Shown: positions 5,672 to 6,339 of the stretch, piece after piece
Layout of the letters: every line of letters begins with the position of its first letter
Numbering within the stretch: position 1 is the first letter of the stretch
From: CAZXVW01 sp964644025
GTDB lineage: Bacteria; Acidobacteriota; Terriglobia; Bryobacterales; Bryobacteraceae
Direction of reading: 5' to 3'
NCBI GenBank assembly: GCA_964644025.1
Contig: CAZXVW010000223.1
Span: 1-6,339, forward strand
DNA length: 6,339 nt
Position numbers and translations under genes: made by a program
Notes under the pieces: generated by a model
The model's input: the letters and a program-made list of their open reading frames with translations, nothing else
Database searches by the model: none
What the model was told of the DNA's origin: nothing

Positions 5672-6339
5672 TCACGCTTTCCGGCGGCGGCGCACGAAGT
5701 ACAATCCGAGCAACCCAAAACCAACCAGTGTGTAAGTTGCCGGTTCTGGAATCTCGCCGATCTTCTCCAGCGCCAGGTTGTCGATAAGCCCCCCATACTC
5801 ATCGGCGGCGCCCAGAGCGGCAAACGAGAGCATGTGGGGGCTCCCGGGATCATTCCAAGGAAGGCTAAATGTCGCGGCTACGCGCCCCCAGCCTGTCCAG
5901 GTGCCGGTGGTCTCGTTCACTGAAACGAGCGGAGTTCCAGACCCGTCAAGATAGACTCCGATGCCGTTGCTGTTAGCCGTGGCAGTGCGCGGCCGGTAAT
6001 AGAAAGAAACCTCGTAGATGCCGCCGGGGTCCAGCACGCCGGACCAACTGATCGAGCTGTTCGTGGAGCCCGTTCCGGTTAAGTCGTGATCCGTGTCCAG
6101 TTCCACCCACTGCGTGCCGTGGTAAGCGGCTCCACCTTCCAGAAACTGAGTCTGGATTTCCACGCCGCCCGAGGCTACGGACCATCCGGGAAGGGTTCCG
6201 AAAACGTCTGCTGAACCGGCCGGAATTGCTGCCTGGTCGAACCCCCATACGCCGGTGACACCGGTCTGGCCGGTTTCAAAACTACCATTGGTGAACAGAT
6301 TCGCCTGGGCCGTGAAGCCCATCAACAACAAGGCTGCGC
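5672..6339 (-). CDS. PEP-CTERM sorting-domain surface protein (5' end beyond window)
   Basis: The reading frame is open to the right edge, so the true start lies outside the window. The visible N-terminus is the end of a signal peptide: AALLLMGFT then AQA, with predicted cleavage between bases 6302 and 6301, giving a mature protein starting NLFTNGSFE. A TTG at 6331 could be read as a start but falls inside the signal peptide's hydrophobic core. The mature part has a beta-sandwich look of DUF642-like PEP-CTERM proteins: N-GSFE, LPGW, VEIQ, GAAYHGTQWVELD, YEVSFYYRPR and NGIGVYLDG. The C-terminus is a textbook PEP-CTERM signal: Pro-Glu-Pro at 5749-5741, a hydrophobic helix, then four arginines at 5692-5681. 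Such proteins are exported by Sec, processed by an exosortase and often linked to extracellular polysaccharide. No exosortase is in the window. Exact ligand and function are unknown. It converges on the operon and seems functionally unrelated. Confidence 0.9.
   Translation of the reverse strand, partial: AALLLMGFTAQANLFTNGSFETGQTGVTGVWGFDQAAIPAGSADVFGTLPGWSVASGGVEIQTQFLEGGAAYHGTQWVELDTDHDLTGTGSTNSSISWSGVLDPGGIYEVSFYYRPRTATANSNGIGVYLDGSGTPLVSVNETTGTWTGWGRVAATFSLPWNDPGSPHMLSFAALGAADEYGGLIDNLALEKIGEIPEPATYTLVGFGLLGLYFVRRRRKA
5681..5749 (-). other. PEP-CTERM sorting signal (exosortase substrate tag)
   Basis: Within the secreted protein the tag has its three usual parts in order: the EIPEPATYTL motif, a short hydrophobic stretch VGFGLLGLYFV, and the basic run RRRRKA ending at the stop. 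By family knowledge an exosortase cleaves at the PEP motif after membrane insertion. All parts are intact, so the tag should be functional if the genome encodes an exosortase. Confidence 0.9.

Noticed and set aside
1..6339. Search for mobile elements, CRISPR arrays, tRNA/rRNA, toxin-antitoxin or defence systems
   Set aside because: I saw no transposase, regularly spaced repeats, RNA-gene signatures or defence-type effector domains. The VWA proteins fit a housekeeping-type DUF58/BatA cluster better than MoxR-VWA defence modules such as ternary systems, because BatA-like and COG5426-like membrane partners are present.

Overview
The window holds a compact three-gene plus-strand operon (positions 135-5485) and, converging on it, the 3' part of a minus-strand gene for a PEP-CTERM surface protein (5672 to the right edge). 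The DNA is visibly GC-rich with strong G/C third-position bias. All three operon genes start with GTG. This gene set together with a PEP-CTERM protein fits Acidobacteriota, perhaps a Bryobacterales/Solibacter-like bacterium. That assignment is inference from gene content; Verrucomicrobiota or Planctomycetota cannot be excluded.

Layout: 1-134 is upstream DNA with no recognisable gene and a TATACT box at 106-111. 135-1040 encodes a short soluble DUF58 protein. 1041-2987 encodes a BatA-type membrane protein with a von Willebrand factor A (VWA) domain whose metal site (MIDAS) looks degenerate. 2984-5485 encodes a large membrane protein with two intact VWA domains, the second set inside a glutamine-amidotransferase-like (GATase1-like) fold that lacks the nucleophile. 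The junctions are very tight: gene 2 starts on the base after gene 1's stop, and gene 3 overlaps gene 2's stop by four bases. Each of these two starts has a purine-rich Shine-Dalgarno inside the preceding gene, so translation is probably coupled. 5486-5671 is a convergent intergenic region with two hairpins; the one at 5580-5605 is followed by a T-rich tract on the minus strand and is the likely terminator of the PEP-CTERM gene.

How the genes work together: DUF58 and BatA-like VWA proteins usually accompany a MoxR-type AAA+ ATPase and are thought to form a membrane-associated chaperone or metal-insertion system acting on periplasmic or cell-envelope targets. Charge patterns here suggest that both membrane proteins place their VWA and GATase-like bodies outside the cytoplasm, while the DUF58 protein stays inside and could link to an ATPase encoded elsewhere. 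No MoxR gene is visible; it may lie to the left of the window. The PEP-CTERM protein is an independent secreted protein, presumably processed by an exosortase encoded elsewhere.

I found no mobile element, CRISPR array, RNA gene or clearly undescribed system. The points most worth a second look are the degenerate MIDAS paired with intact ones in the next gene, the VWA domain nested in a dead amidotransferase fold, and the corrected start of gene 3.
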